Notes: generated by a model from the sequence alone, not told the origin. Shown: positions 1-8,300, counted from the first letter of the stretch. The stretch is DNA of 64,000 nucleotides from VRUE01 sp963715625 (GCA_963715625.1 OY970260.1:1922001-1986000), one strand, 5' to 3'. Numbers and translations are program-made.

Positions 1-465
1 CAGGTGGTCGGCACCGAGCTGGTCGCGATCCACGACGCGGCACGGCCACTGGTCACCCCCGAGCTGATCGATGACGTGGTTGCGACCCTCCTCGCCGACC
101 CCGAGGCCGACGGCGCCATCGCCGCCACGTCACTCACCGACACGATCAAGCGGGCCTCGAACGGCACGCGTCCCGCATTGACCGTCATAGGGACGGCGAA
201 TACGGGATTGGTCGTCGAGACGACGCTGGAGCGCGAGCGGTTGTGGGCGGCGCAAACGCCGCAGGTGTTCAGGGCCGAGGCGTTGCGGGCAGCCATGGTT
301 GGAGACCCCGACCGCGTTGCCGCCGCGACCGATGAGGCGATGTTGGTCGAGGCGGCGGGGGGGAGGGTTCTGATCCACCCCTGTTCTCCCGAGAACCTCA
401 AGGTGACGACGCCGCTTGACCTGAGGCTCGCCGAGCTGCTCCTCGCGGAGCGCTCAGCTCAGTAG
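1..465 (+). CDS. ispD: IspD, 2-C-methyl-D-erythritol 4-phosphate cytidylyltransferase (5' end outside window)
   Basis: The enzyme joins CTP and methylerythritol phosphate to give CDP-methylerythritol in the non-mevalonate isoprenoid pathway, in the cytoplasm. The frame is open from base 1 and about 154 codons are visible. The family motif HDAARPLV is present, followed by a segment resembling the substrate-binding region (DTIKRA) and the C-terminal TDEAMLVEAAGGRV and NLKVTTPLDL blocks. The family is about 230 residues long, so the N-terminal CTP-binding glycine-rich loop lies upstream of the window. ispF lies about 1 kb downstream, which supports the call. The gene ends at a TAG stop. Confidence 0.93.
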   Translation, partial: QVVGTELVAIHDAARPLVTPELIDDVVATLLADPEADGAIAATSLTDTIKRASNGTRPALTVIGTANTGLVVETTLERERLWAAQTPQVFRAEALRAAMVGDPDRVAAATDEAMLVEAAGGRVLIHPCSPENLKVTTPLDLRLAELLLAERSAQ

Positions 466-600
466 GGCCCAGGCGAGCGCCGCCGCGAAGCAGAGCTGGC
501 CGACGCCGAGGGCGACGCCGAGGCTGTCCGTGCCGAGGCCGCCGGCGAGCAGGGCGCCGCCGGCGAACGCGGCGAGGAGGATCCCCAGCTGGCGGATCAC
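454..600 (-). CDS. Possible 48-residue membrane peptide
   Basis: A GTG-started frame on the minus strand encodes a hydrophobic peptide beginning VIRQLGILLAAFAGGALL, with about two possible membrane segments. Its start overlaps, as GTGA, the stop of a 12-codon frame at 597-635 that begins MANLRIVAPEDR, so the two could be coupled or could be one 60-residue gene split by a frameshift. Its 3' end overlaps the end of ispD by 12 bases. I do not recognise a family. It could be a chance frame, but it fills an otherwise empty gap between ispD and the next gene. Confidence 0.3.
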   Translation of the reverse strand: MIRQLGILLAAFAGGALLAGGLGTDSLGVALGVGQLCFAAALAWALLS

Positions 601-680
601 CGGTCTTCGGGGGCGACGATCCGCAGGTTGGCCATGGCGTCAGCGTATCCGCGCCCCGGGTCGCCTACTCTGCGCGTCCG

Positions 681-1524
681 ATGCTCACCGACTACCACCT
701 GCACCTGCGCCCAGACGAGCCAGGCACGCCGGGCGAGCGCTTCTTCACGTCCGAGAACGTCAACCGCTACCTCGCGGCCGCCCGCGAAGCCGGGATCGAG
801 GAGCTCGGCGTCTCCGAGCACGTCTACCGCTTCACCCAGGCGCTCGACGTCTGGCGCCACCCGTTCTGGGAGGAACAGGCGCGCGACGACCTCGACGCCT
901 ACTGCGAGTTCGTCCGCGAGACGCCGCTGCGACTCGGGATCGAGTGCGACTTCGTCCCCGGCGCCGAGGACCGCACCGCGACGTTGCTGGAGGCGCACGA
1001 GTTCGACTACGTGGTGGGCTCGGTTCACTTCATCGGCGAGGCCGCCGTCGACCACGAGGGCTGGGACGTCTGGGACCGCAAGGGCGACGCCGACGAGGTC
1101 TGGCGCCGCTACTTCGACGCCCTCGCCGAGTGCGCCCTCTCCGGCCTCTTCGACATCCTCGCCCACCCAGAACCTGGTCAAGGTCTGGGGCTCCAGCCGG
1201 CCTATGCCCGAGCGCGACCCGCGCCACTTCTACGAGCCGGCGGTCGAGGCGATCGCCGAGAGCGGGATCGCGGTCGAGGTCTCTACAGCGGGCCTGCGCA
1301 AGCCCGTCGGCGAGATCTACCCGGCACCGGCCTTCGCCGAGATGTGCGTCGAGGCGGGCGCCCCGTTCGCGCTCTCCTCCGACGCCCACCGCCCCGAGCA
1401 CGTCGGCTTCCGCTACGGGGACGCCGTCGGGTTCCTGGGCGAGCTCGGCGTGGAGGAGATCTGCGTGTTCGAGGGGCGCGAACGGCGACTGGCGCCGCTC
1501 GGTGCCGCGGTGCGCGAGGATTGA
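681..1524 (+). pseudogene. PHP-domain histidinol-phosphatase-like gene, split by a frameshift
   Basis: PHP-family metal-dependent phosphatases include the HisJ-type histidinol phosphatase. The N-terminal part begins MLTDYHLHLRPDEPG, with the metal-binding HLH motif, and runs in frame to DILAHPE near base 1170. The homologous continuation (LVKVWG, then SSDAHRPEHVG with a further metal-binding DAH) is in the +1 frame and ends at 1524. Removing one A at 1171-1172 would restore CAC CCA GAC CTG GTC AAG. The break is therefore a single-base insertion, either a real mutation or a sequence error. The gene sits between ispD and ispF and its stop is 4 bases before ispF. Confidence 0.8.
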
Positions 1525-1528
1525 GACC

Positions 1529-1984
1529 ATGAGTGTCGGCATCGGCTACGACAGCCACCGCTTCGTCGAGGGGCGGCGCCTGGTCCTCGGCGGGGTCGAG
1601 ATCGAGCACCCGCGGGGCCTCGTCGGCCACTCCGACGCCGACGTGCTCACCCACGCGGTGATCGACGCCCTGCTCGGCGCCGCCGGCCTGGGGGACATCG
1701 GCACGCTCTTCCCCGACGACGAGGACCGCTGGCGCGACGCCGACTCGATCGACCTGCTGCGCACCGCGGTCGGCACGGTTTCCGGCCGCATCGTCAACGT
1801 CGATGCCACCCTCGTCTGCGAAGAGCCACGCATCGGTCCTTTCCGCGCCGAGATGGAGCGGATCCTCGCCGAGGCGACCTCGGCGAGGGTCAGCGTCAAG
1901 GCGACCACCAACGAGGGCATGGGCTGGATCGGCCGCGGTGAGGGGATCGCCTGCATCGCGGTGGCCTCGGTCGATAGCGAATAA
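1529..1984 (+). CDS. ispF: IspF, 2-C-methyl-D-erythritol 2,4-cyclodiphosphate synthase
   Basis: IspF cyclises CDP-methylerythritol 2-phosphate, releasing CMP, in the non-mevalonate isoprenoid pathway. The 151-residue product matches the usual family length of about 155. It begins MSVGIGYDSHRF, which contains the zinc-binding DSH. It also carries HSDADVLTHAVIDALLGAA, GDIGTLFPD and the C-terminal KATTNEGMGWIGRGEG. The ATG at 1529 is chosen because the frame upstream has no family similarity. The gene lies 4 bases after the PHP gene stop and 13 bases before the acyl-CoA ligase start, so an operon is likely. Confidence 0.96.
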   Translation: MSVGIGYDSHRFVEGRRLVLGGVEIEHPRGLVGHSDADVLTHAVIDALLGAAGLGDIGTLFPDDEDRWRDADSIDLLRTAVGTVSGRIVNVDATLVCEEPRIGPFRAEMERILAEATSARVSVKATTNEGMGWIGRGEGIACIAVASVDSE

Positions 1985-1997
1985 CCTTCCCGCTCCG

Positions 1998-3650
1998 ATG
2001 GGAAAACTCGGCTCCATAGCTGCGGGCGTGCGCCGGTCGGTCTCCGACACGGCCTTCGAGGCAAAGGTGCTGCGCGAGGCCGGAATCCTCGGCCTCTCGA
2101 GGCCCGACAGGGCCGCCAAGGTGGCCGCGACCTTCCTGCGCTGGGGAGCCTCGCCGGCGACCGGCGTCGCCACCGCCGCGCACAAATACCCGCACGAGAC
2201 GATGTTGATCGACGAGCGCGGCTCGCTCACCTTCGAGCGGATGCACCGCCGCACCAACGCGCTCGCCCATGCCTTCGCCGGCATGGGGATCGGGCCCGGG
2301 GACGGGATCGGGATCATGTGCCGCAACCACCGCGGCTTCGTCGAGGCGACCCTCGCCGCGGCGAAGCTCGGGGCCAGCGCGCTCTACCTGAACACGATGT
2401 TCGCCGGTCCCCAGCTGGTCGAGGTGACGCGGCGCGAGGGGCCGAAGGCGCTGGTCTACGACGAGGAGTTCGCCGACCTGCTCGACGGCGTCGAGGAGAG
2501 CGTCGCCCGCGTCGTCGGCTGGACCGACGGGGCGCCGCAGGAGCGGACGCTCGACTCGCTGATCGGCGCCAACGACGAGTCAAGCCTGAGGCCCCCGCCC
2601 GACAAACCTCGCTTCGTCATCCTCACCTCCGGCACCACCGGGGCGCCGAGGGGGGCGCAGCGCTCCAGCCCCGACGGCCTGCTCTCGCTGGCGGCGTTGA
2701 TCGAGAGGATCCCCTTCCGCGCACGCGAGACGATGATGATCGCGGCGCCGCTCTTTCACTCTTGGGGCTTCTTCCACTTCATCATGAGCCTGCCCACCGC
2801 CTCGACGATGGTCCTGCGGCGCCGCTTCGACGAGGAGGCGACCCTGCGCGCCGTGCAGGACCACCGCGCCCAGGTGCTTGCCGTCGTCCCGGTCATGCTG
2901 CAGCGCATCCTGCGGCTGCCCGCGGAGACGCTTGACGCCTACGGTCTCTCCTCGCTGCGGATCACCTCGGTCTCGGGCTCGACCCTGCCGGGCGAGCTGG
3001 CCACGGAGTGGATGGACCGCTTCGGCGACACCGTCTACAACCTCTACGGCTCGACCGAGGTCGCCTATGCGACGGTCGCCACCCCGGAGGACCTGCGGGC
3101 GGCGCCGGGCACGGCGGGGAAGGCGCCCCGTGGCACGGTGGTCAAGCTCTACGACGACTCGGGGCAGGAGGTCCCGACCGGCGAGGTGGGGAGGATCTTC
3201 GTCGGCAACGAAATGTCGTTCGAGGGCTACACCGGGGGCGGCGGCAAGGAGGCGATCGGCGGGCTGCTCTGCAGCGGCGACGTCGGCCATCTCGATGCCG
3301 AGGGCCGCCTCTTCATCGACGGCCGCGACGACGAGATGATCGTCTCCGGCGGGGAGAACGTGTTCCCCCGCGAGGTCGAGGACCTGCTCGCCGACCACCG
3401 TGCCGTGGTCGAGGTCGCGGTGATCGGGGTCGAGGACGAGGAGTTCGGCCAGCGGCTGAAGGCGTTCGTCGTCGTTGCCTCCGGGGTCAACGTCAGCGAG
3501 GAGGAGCTGCAGGCCCACGTAAAGGCCAATCTCGCCTCCTACAAGGCCCCGCGCGAGATCGAGTTCATCAAAGAGCTGCCGCGGAACGCCACCGGCAAGG
3601 TCCTCAAGCGGGTGTTGCGGGAGAGGGCGGGTAAGAGCCCTTCTCGGTAG
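1998..3650 (+). CDS. AMP-forming acyl-CoA synthetase (FadD-like)
   Basis: ANL-superfamily ligases activate a carboxylic acid with ATP and transfer it to CoA. The 550-residue product has the phosphate-loop motif LTSGTTGAPRG, the YGSTEV adenylate motif, the SGDVGHLD and DGRDDEMIVSGGENVFP hinge region, and a C-terminal catalytic lysine in RNATGKVLKR. These are all the expected elements in order, so the enzyme should be active. The substrate cannot be read from sequence. A medium- or long-chain fatty acid is plausible given the acyl-CoA dehydrogenases elsewhere in the window. The start ATG lies 13 bases after ispF. Confidence 0.92.
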   Translation: MGKLGSIAAGVRRSVSDTAFEAKVLREAGILGLSRPDRAAKVAATFLRWGASPATGVATAAHKYPHETMLIDERGSLTFERMHRRTNALAHAFAGMGIGPGDGIGIMCRNHRGFVEATLAAAKLGASALYLNTMFAGPQLVEVTRREGPKALVYDEEFADLLDGVEESVARVVGWTDGAPQERTLDSLIGANDESSLRPPPDKPRFVILTSGTTGAPRGAQRSSPDGLLSLAALIERIPFRARETMMIAAPLFHSWGFFHFIMSLPTASTMVLRRRFDEEATLRAVQDHRAQVLAVVPVMLQRILRLPAETLDAYGLSSLRITSVSGSTLPGELATEWMDRFGDTVYNLYGSTEVAYATVATPEDLRAAPGTAGKAPRGTVVKLYDDSGQEVPTGEVGRIFVGNEMSFEGYTGGGGKEAIGGLLCSGDVGHLDAEGRLFIDGRDDEMIVSGGENVFPREVEDLLADHRAVVEVAVIGVEDEEFGQRLKAFVVVASGVNVSEEELQAHVKANLASYKAPREIEFIKELPRNATGKVLKRVLRERAGKSPSR

Positions 3651-3666
3651 GGGTTTTGGTTGGGCC

Positions 3667-3736
3667 GGGGCGTCGGGGGTGGGTCTCCGGGCCGGCCTTC
3701 GGCCGGGAGTTCCCGGAGACCCACCCCCGACGCCCC
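3667..3736. repeat. Long perfect palindrome after the acyl-CoA ligase gene
   Basis: Two perfectly complementary 24-base arms (3667-3690 and 3713-3736) enclose a 22-base loop that itself contains CCGGCC TTC GGCCGG. It begins 17 bases after the ligase stop and ends about 110 bases before the next start. It could act as a transcription terminator for the upstream gene, although no U-tract follows. It belongs with the other long palindromes seen in gaps of this window. Confidence 0.75.
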
Positions 3737-3846
3737 ACTACTCCGATCTCTGCCGGGATGGGTGCTTGCGCGATCCTCCCTAATTGCAGCTTCTTGGTTC
3801 CGAGGGGCGGTTGAGCTTCCGATGGCGGTAGTAGTTTGGAGCGCCG

Positions 3847-4716
3847 ATGGGTGAACCTGCGAGGCACCTGAAGGCGGTCGGGGCGGCGAACGAGGAGCTG
3901 CGCGAGACGGCGAGCCAGGCGCTCGAGTGGGTTCGGGTGAGCGAGGAGCGCGTCGCCAGGGCCGAGGCGCGCAGCGAGGAGATTCGGGCCGAGCTGAAGC
4001 AGCGGGCGATGGCGACCCTGCGCAGGCTGGGGGAGGAGGGCCGCGAGAGAGTCGCAGCGGAGCGCAACCGCAGGCGCGAGGCGGAGGCCCGGGCCGCTCG
4101 TGCCGAGGAGGCGCGGGATCGTGCCGAGAGGGCCTTCGAGCAGGCGCAGAAGCGCGCCCAGGGCGACCGCGAAGCGTTCACGACCGAGCTGGGCTCGGTC
4201 AGGGCCGAGGCGGAGAAGTCGCTGGCGGAGGAGCTCGAGCGTGACGAGGCCGAGGCGGCGCGGCGGCACGACGAGGCCCTCGGCCGGGCCAAGCTCGATG
4301 CCGACCAGCGCGTGGCGGCGGCGGAGCAGCGCGCCGCCGAAGCCGAGGCTGCCGCAGGCGAGGCGCACGAGCTCGCCGTCCGCCTCGAGGCCGAGATCGA
4401 GGAGCGCGTGATGCAGGGCACCGAGGACGTGCGGCGCGAGGCCGAGGAGCGGGTGCGATCGCTGGTCGAGAAGGTCGAAGGCGAGGCGGTCGAGCAGGCG
4501 AGGGCGCGCGCCGAGGAGGCGCTGAAGGCGGAGTCCGAGCGGATCAGGGTGCAGGCCGAGCAGCGCGAGGAGCGGGTCCGCCGGGCTGCGGAGGAGGAGA
4601 TCAAGGCGACGGCGTCGCGGGCGCGCCGCGAGGTCCTTGCGGCCGCGGACGCGACGGCTCCTTCCTGGGCAAGGCGGGAGGCGGCTTCTTCGGGGTCCGG
4701 ATACCGGACGTTTTAG
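3847..4716 (+). CDS. Charged coiled-coil protein, function unknown
   Basis: The 289-residue product is almost entirely Ala, Glu and Arg with continuous heptad-like patterning from about residue 15 to 270, for example AEARSEEIRAELKQR and EEAEERV-type repeats, so a long soluble coiled coil is predicted. There is no signal peptide or membrane segment. Such proteins resemble DivIVA/SMC-like scaffolds or V-type ATPase E/H-like subunits, but I see no motif that decides between these. A short inverted repeat (GTCCGG ATA CCGGAC followed by GTTTT) overlaps the gene end and could help terminate transcription before cysS, 43 bases downstream. Confidence 0.7.
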   Translation: MGEPARHLKAVGAANEELRETASQALEWVRVSEERVARAEARSEEIRAELKQRAMATLRRLGEEGRERVAAERNRRREAEARAARAEEARDRAERAFEQAQKRAQGDREAFTTELGSVRAEAEKSLAEELERDEAEAARRHDEALGRAKLDADQRVAAAEQRAAEAEAAAGEAHELAVRLEAEIEERVMQGTEDVRREAEERVRSLVEKVEGEAVEQARARAEEALKAESERIRVQAEQREERVRRAAEEEIKATASRARREVLAAADATAPSWARREAASSGSGYRTF

Positions 4717-4759
4717 ACCCGACCCGGTTGGCCGCGGAGATGCGCATAGCATCTAGGTC

Positions 4760-6193
4760 GTGCGGGAGGTGCGGATAAAGGACACGCTTACTGGGGAGCT
4801 TGTGGCCCTCGGCTCTGGCCAGGAGGTCGGAATCTACGCATGTGGTCCGACCGTCTACAGCCGGATCCACATCGGCAACGCTCGGCCGTTCGTGGTGTTC
4901 TCGCTGTTGGCGAAGTTCCTGCGCTCGGAGGGGTATGACGCCAAGCTGGTCGTCAACGTCACCGACATCAACGACAAGATCTACGTGGCGGCGCGCGAGG
5001 CGGGGGAGGGGTCGGCGGAGTTCGCGCAGCGGATGACGCGGGCCTACTTAGAGGACACCGATCGCCTCGGGCTGGGGAGGCCCGACGCGGAGCCGCTGGC
5101 GACCGAGACGATCGAGGGGATCGTCGCCCTGATCGAGGAGCTCATAGAGGCCGGGCGTGCCTATGAGTCTGGGGGGGACGTCTACTTTCGTGTCAAGGGC
5201 TTCGGTGCGTATGGAAAGCTCTCCAACAGGCGCACCGAGGACATGGACCAGGGCGAGGAGGCCGGCTCGGAGTCATTGAAGGAGGATCCGCTCGACTTTG
5301 CGCTCTGGAAGGCGCACAAGCCGGAGGAGGACACCTCGTGGGACTCCCCTTGGGGCCCCGGGCGTCCCGCCTGGCACATCGAGTGCTCGGTGATGGCCGA
5401 GCAGGAGCTGGGCCCCTCGTTCGCGATCCACGGCGGCGGCTCGGACCTGATCTTTCCCCACCATGAGAACGAGATCGCCCAGTCCGAGGGGGCGGGGCGG
5501 CCCTTCGCCAAGGTCTGGATGCACAACGGGATGATCGAGACCGAAGCGGAGAAGATGTCGAAGTCGGAGGGCAACATCTTTCAGCTGAGTGAGGCGCTGG
5601 ATCGCTACGGCAGAGAGGCCGTGGTCGACTACCTGCTCTCCGGGCACTACCGGCAGCCGCTGGCCTTCGGGTCTGAGCAGATGGATCAAGCGGTGGCGCA
5701 AGTGGAGCGCCTGAGGAACTTCTTTCGGGAGCACCCGGTGGGTGGGGGGGACTCGGGGGAGGGCCCGCCGGAGCGGCTCGGGGGGGCGCCAGGGGGGGTC
5801 TCGTCGGAGCAACAGCGGGGAGGCTCCGTCGAGACCCCCCCTGGCGCCCGTCTAGAAGCTTTTAGGGACGCGCTTGCAGACGACTTCAACACGCCGCGGG
5901 CTATGGCCGAGGTGTTCGAGCTCGTCGGCGAAGCCAACCGTCGCGAGGTTTCCGGGGACGAGGCGGCTCGGGCGCTGGCGGAGATGCTGGCGCTCGTCGG
6001 CCTCGGCTCCCTTACCCAGCCGGATGAGGGAGCTGAGGCCGGCGACGAGGCGGAGAAGCTTTTGGAGGAGCGGCAGAAAGCGCGGGTGGCCAAGGACTTT
6101 GGGCGGGCGGACGAGATTCGGGAGAGGCTGGCTGAGCTGGGGTGGGAGGTTCGCGACGGGGCTGAGGGCGCGAAGCTCGTGCCTAAGGCCTGA
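4760..6193 (+). CDS. cysS: Cysteinyl-tRNA synthetase, with a palindrome-encoded insertion
   Basis: CysRS attaches cysteine to tRNA-Cys. The GTG-started, 477-residue product has YACGPTVY, the HIGH-type motif HIGN, zinc ligands in the first Cys motif, HIECS and FPHHENE, and the KMSKS loop (EKMSKSEGN). The C-terminal DALADDFNTPRA and ARVAKDFGRADEIR blocks are typical. Residues about 326-366 are a Gly/Pro/Ser-rich insert encoded by a perfect 20-bp inverted repeat (5784-5849) placed between the anticodon-stem-contact helices. The stop overlaps the rlmB start by one base (TGATG), so translational coupling is likely. The order cysS-rlmB-sigH matches the arrangement known in Bacillus. Confidence 0.95.
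   Translation: MREVRIKDTLTGELVALGSGQEVGIYACGPTVYSRIHIGNARPFVVFSLLAKFLRSEGYDAKLVVNVTDINDKIYVAAREAGEGSAEFAQRMTRAYLEDTDRLGLGRPDAEPLATETIEGIVALIEELIEAGRAYESGGDVYFRVKGFGAYGKLSNRRTEDMDQGEEAGSESLKEDPLDFALWKAHKPEEDTSWDSPWGPGRPAWHIECSVMAEQELGPSFAIHGGGSDLIFPHHENEIAQSEGAGRPFAKVWMHNGMIETEAEKMSKSEGNIFQLSEALDRYGREAVVDYLLSGHYRQPLAFGSEQMDQAVAQVERLRNFFREHPVGGGDSGEGPPERLGGAPGGVSSEQQRGGSVETPPGARLEAFRDALADDFNTPRAMAEVFELVGEANRREVSGDEAARALAEMLALVGLGSLTQPDEGAEAGDEAEKLLEERQKARVAKDFGRADEIRERLAELGWEVRDGAEGAKLVPKA
5784..5849. repeat. Palindrome inside the cysS coding sequence
   Basis: Arms at 5784-5803 and 5830-5849 are perfectly complementary over 20 bases. A further six-base stem (CGGAGC/GCTCCG) continues after one T-T mismatch, leaving a loop of about 12 bases. 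The sequence stays in frame and encodes a low-complexity stretch of CysRS. Confidence 0.8.
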
Positions 6194-6846
6194 TGGCTTC
6201 GCAGCTGATCTACGGCAAGCGGCCGGTTGCCGAGGCGGAGCGGGGGAGGCGGCGGGTTCGCCGGGTTTGGCGGGCGCCCGAGACCTCGGGGGATGAGCTG
6301 GAGCGGATCTGCGGCTCGCCGGATCACCAGGGGGTTGTGGCCGAGGTCGATCCCTATCCCTATGTGGGGGCCGGGGAGCTGCTGGGCAAGGAGGATGCCC
6401 TGCTGGTCGCGCTGGACCAGGTGCAGGACCCGCGCAACCTCGGCGCGGTCGCCCGCTCGGCCGAGGCCGCCGGGGCGGCCGGGCTGGTGGTCCCGGAGCG
6501 CCGCGCCGCCGAGGTGACGGCGGTCGCCTGCAAGGCGTCCGCGGGCGCGGTCGAGCACCTCCCGATCGCCCGGGCCCGCAACCTCGCCGACTGGCTCGCC
6601 GAGGCCAAGCAGGCCGGCTTCTGGATCTGGGGCGCCGACGCCTCGGCCGAGCCGGCCCCCTGGGACATGGACCTGACCGGCCCCACCGTCCTCGTCCTCG
6701 GCGGCGAGGGCAAGGGCATCCGCCCGCGCGTCCTGGCTGCCTGCGACGGCTCGGTCGCCCTCCCGCAGGCGGGTCAAACGGCGTCCCTCAATGTCTCCGC
6801 AGCTGCCACCGCCTTGCTCTTCGAGGCAGTTCGTCAGCGACGATAA
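6193..6846 (+). CDS. rlmB: RlmB/TrmH-type 23S rRNA 2'-O-methyltransferase
   Basis: SpoU-family enzymes methylate ribose 2'-OH groups using S-adenosylmethionine. RlmB acts on G2251 of 23S rRNA. The 217-residue product has a short N-terminal substrate-binding domain (YGKRPVAEA) and the three SpoU motifs: DQVQDPRNLGAVARSAEAAGA, VLVLGGEGKGI and ASLNVSAAATALL. It is slightly shorter than the typical 240-250 residues because the N-terminal domain is compact. The start codon overlaps the cysS stop. The TAA stop lies within the left arm of the inverted repeat upstream of the Fic gene. Confidence 0.92.
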   Translation: MASQLIYGKRPVAEAERGRRRVRRVWRAPETSGDELERICGSPDHQGVVAEVDPYPYVGAGELLGKEDALLVALDQVQDPRNLGAVARSAEAAGAAGLVVPERRAAEVTAVACKASAGAVEHLPIARARNLADWLAEAKQAGFWIWGADASAEPAPWDMDLTGPTVLVLGGEGKGIRPRVLAACDGSVALPQAGQTASLNVSAAATALLFEAVRQRR

Positions 6847-6880
6847 TCGCGCTAATAAGCACCTAAATTAGCGCGATTAT
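6843..6880. promoter_or_regulatory. Inverted repeat, probable operator of the Fic gene
   Basis: Perfect 14-base arms ATAATCGCGCTAAT and ATTAGCGCGATTAT are separated by 10 bases. The site is unusually A/T-rich for this DNA, overlaps the rlmB stop codon and ends 3 bases before the Fic start, which suits a repressor site. The Fic product ends in a helix-turn-helix-like domain, so autoregulation is plausible. A bidirectional terminator is the alternative. Confidence 0.6.
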
Positions 6881-6883
6881 GGC

Positions 6884-7939
6884 ATGATTATCTCCATGCG
6901 CAGCTTCGTAGACCTCGACAGGACCTTCAGCGGGCAACCTCGTGAGCTCGGCGCCGTCCTGGCCAGGATCGATACCGGGAGAGGACGGGAGCGGCTCTTC
7001 GAGGATCAGCTCCCCGAGCTTCTGGGGCAGCTCGCCGAGCACGCGCGCATCGCCTCGATCGCCGCCTCCAATGCGATCGAGGGCGTGATGGTGGACGACG
7101 AGCGCGCCGAGCGCATTGCCGAGGGCACCCGCCGCTATCGCAACCGCAACGAGCGCGAGTTCGCCGGTTACAGGGACGCGACGGACATGCTCATGCGCCT
7201 CGACCCCTACGAGCCGCTGAGCATTCCCTTCGTCCTGCATCTCCACCGACAGCTTTTCGCCTACACCGATGGCAAGGGTGGGCACCTGAAGACCGACCAG
7301 AACCTGATCGTCTCCTACGAGAGCGGACGTCGGGAGGTCGTTTTTACCCCGTCCTCTCCCGAGGAAACCGAGTTCCTGCTCGGGGAGCTGCTGGCTCGGT
7401 ACGAGATCGCCAAGCGTGAGGGCCGTACCCATCCGCTCGTGCTGATCGGCGCGTTGATCCTGGACCTCCTCGCCATCCATCCGGTCGCCGACGGCAACGG
7501 CCGCCTCGCCCGGCTCCTGACCATGTACGAGCTGCAGGCGCAGGGATACGGTGTGGCGCGCTACGTGAGCATCGAGCAACGCGTCTTCGAATCGAAGAAC
7601 AGCTACTACGCCAGCCTCTACGAATCCCAGCGGGATTGGCATGAAGGCAAGCACGACGTCTGGCCGTGGATCTTCTATCTCGTTCGCATCCTGGCCGGTG
7701 CCTATGAGGATTTCGAACGGCGGGTCGCCGGCGCGGGCGAGAGCACCGGCAGCAAGCAGGACAGGGTCCGCAGCCACATCCTCGACCAAGCCCCTGCCGT
7801 ATTCCGGCGGCGCGACATCGAGCGCGCCCTGCCCGGCATCAGCCTGGCGACCATACGGCTCGTGCTCAATGACCTGCGCGACGCCGGGAAGGTCAAGCCG
7901 GAGGGGTCGGGCCCCGGCGCCCGCTGGCACAAGCTCTAA
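6884..7939 (+). CDS. Class II Fic protein with C-terminal winged-helix-like domain
   Basis: Fic enzymes usually transfer AMP to protein hydroxyl groups. The 351-residue product has the core motif HPVADGNGRLAR (residues about 199-210) with the catalytic His and the Mg-binding Asp. It carries an N-terminal inhibitory motif SNAIEG (about 62-67), as in self-inhibited class II Fic proteins. The last 65 residues (RRRDIERALPGISLATIRLVLNDL) look like a winged helix. The start may be ATG 6884 or ATG 6896; neither has a clear ribosome-binding site. The gene separates rlmB from sigH, and its TAA stop is the left target duplication of the palindromic element that follows. Confidence 0.9.
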   Translation: MIISMRSFVDLDRTFSGQPRELGAVLARIDTGRGRERLFEDQLPELLGQLAEHARIASIAASNAIEGVMVDDERAERIAEGTRRYRNRNEREFAGYRDATDMLMRLDPYEPLSIPFVLHLHRQLFAYTDGKGGHLKTDQNLIVSYESGRREVVFTPSSPEETEFLLGELLARYEIAKREGRTHPLVLIGALILDLLAIHPVADGNGRLARLLTMYELQAQGYGVARYVSIEQRVFESKNSYYASLYESQRDWHEGKHDVWPWIFYLVRILAGAYEDFERRVAGAGESTGSKQDRVRSHILDQAPAVFRRRDIERALPGISLATIRLVLNDLRDAGKVKPEGSGPGARWHKL

Positions 7940-8102
7940 GTGACTATCCGAAAACCCCCACGCACCCCTGGCGGCGCCGGACACACTTCGCGGGGCCGTC
8001 GTCCTCGGTCGGCCAAATGGCGCTGCCATTCGGCCTCCCTGCGTCCTACCCCCGCTCGGTCCGGCCCTCGCCAGCCGCACGCGCGAGTTTTCGGATAGTC
8101 AC
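7940..8102. mobile_element. Palindromic MITE-like element, copy 1 (TAA target duplication)
   Basis: Terminal inverted repeats GTGACTATCCGAAAAC and its complement bound a 163-bp element that is near-palindromic throughout and centred on ATGGCGCTGCCAT. It is flanked by TAA on both sides (7937-7939 and 8103-8105). It contains CGCACCCCTGG near the left end, as does the related copy at 39352-39518. It has no coding capacity. A non-autonomous element mobilised by a transposase elsewhere is the best reading. The TNA-type duplication fits IS5-group (IS1031-like) elements by known family behaviour. Confidence 0.75.
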
Positions 8103-8162
8103 TAACTGCGGATCGACCCTCTACCACCTGCAACGGCGGTTGCACGAACGTCAGTTCGGGGG

Positions 8163-8190
8163 TTGACAGAACACCGCGCGGCCGTAAACT
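8163..8190 (+). promoter_or_regulatory. Probable housekeeping promoter of sigH
   Basis: TTGACA (8163-8168) and TAAACT (8185-8190) are 16 bases apart, close to the vegetative sigma consensus. The start of sigH is about 110 bases downstream, giving a structured leader that contains CTCAG/CTGAG and GGCGCC/GGCGCC inverted repeats. No known riboswitch was recognised in the leader. Confidence 0.65.
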
Positions 8191-8300
8191 AACGCGCCAA
8201 CAAGGGTGAACCTCAGCTTGAGTCTGAGATAACCCAGTCGATAAGGGGCGCCCCAGGGGAGGTACGGCGCCACGAACCCTTCGTGCAAGGAGAAGGATCC

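Noticed and set aside
530..1528. Long N-terminal extension of ispF
   Set aside because: The frame upstream of ATG 1529 is Arg/Pro-rich shadow sequence over the PHP gene; IspF begins at MSVGIGYDSH.
8104..8300. Riboswitch in the sigH leader
   Set aside because: Inverted repeats are present but no known aptamer pattern was recognised. I report only the promoter and ribosome-binding site.
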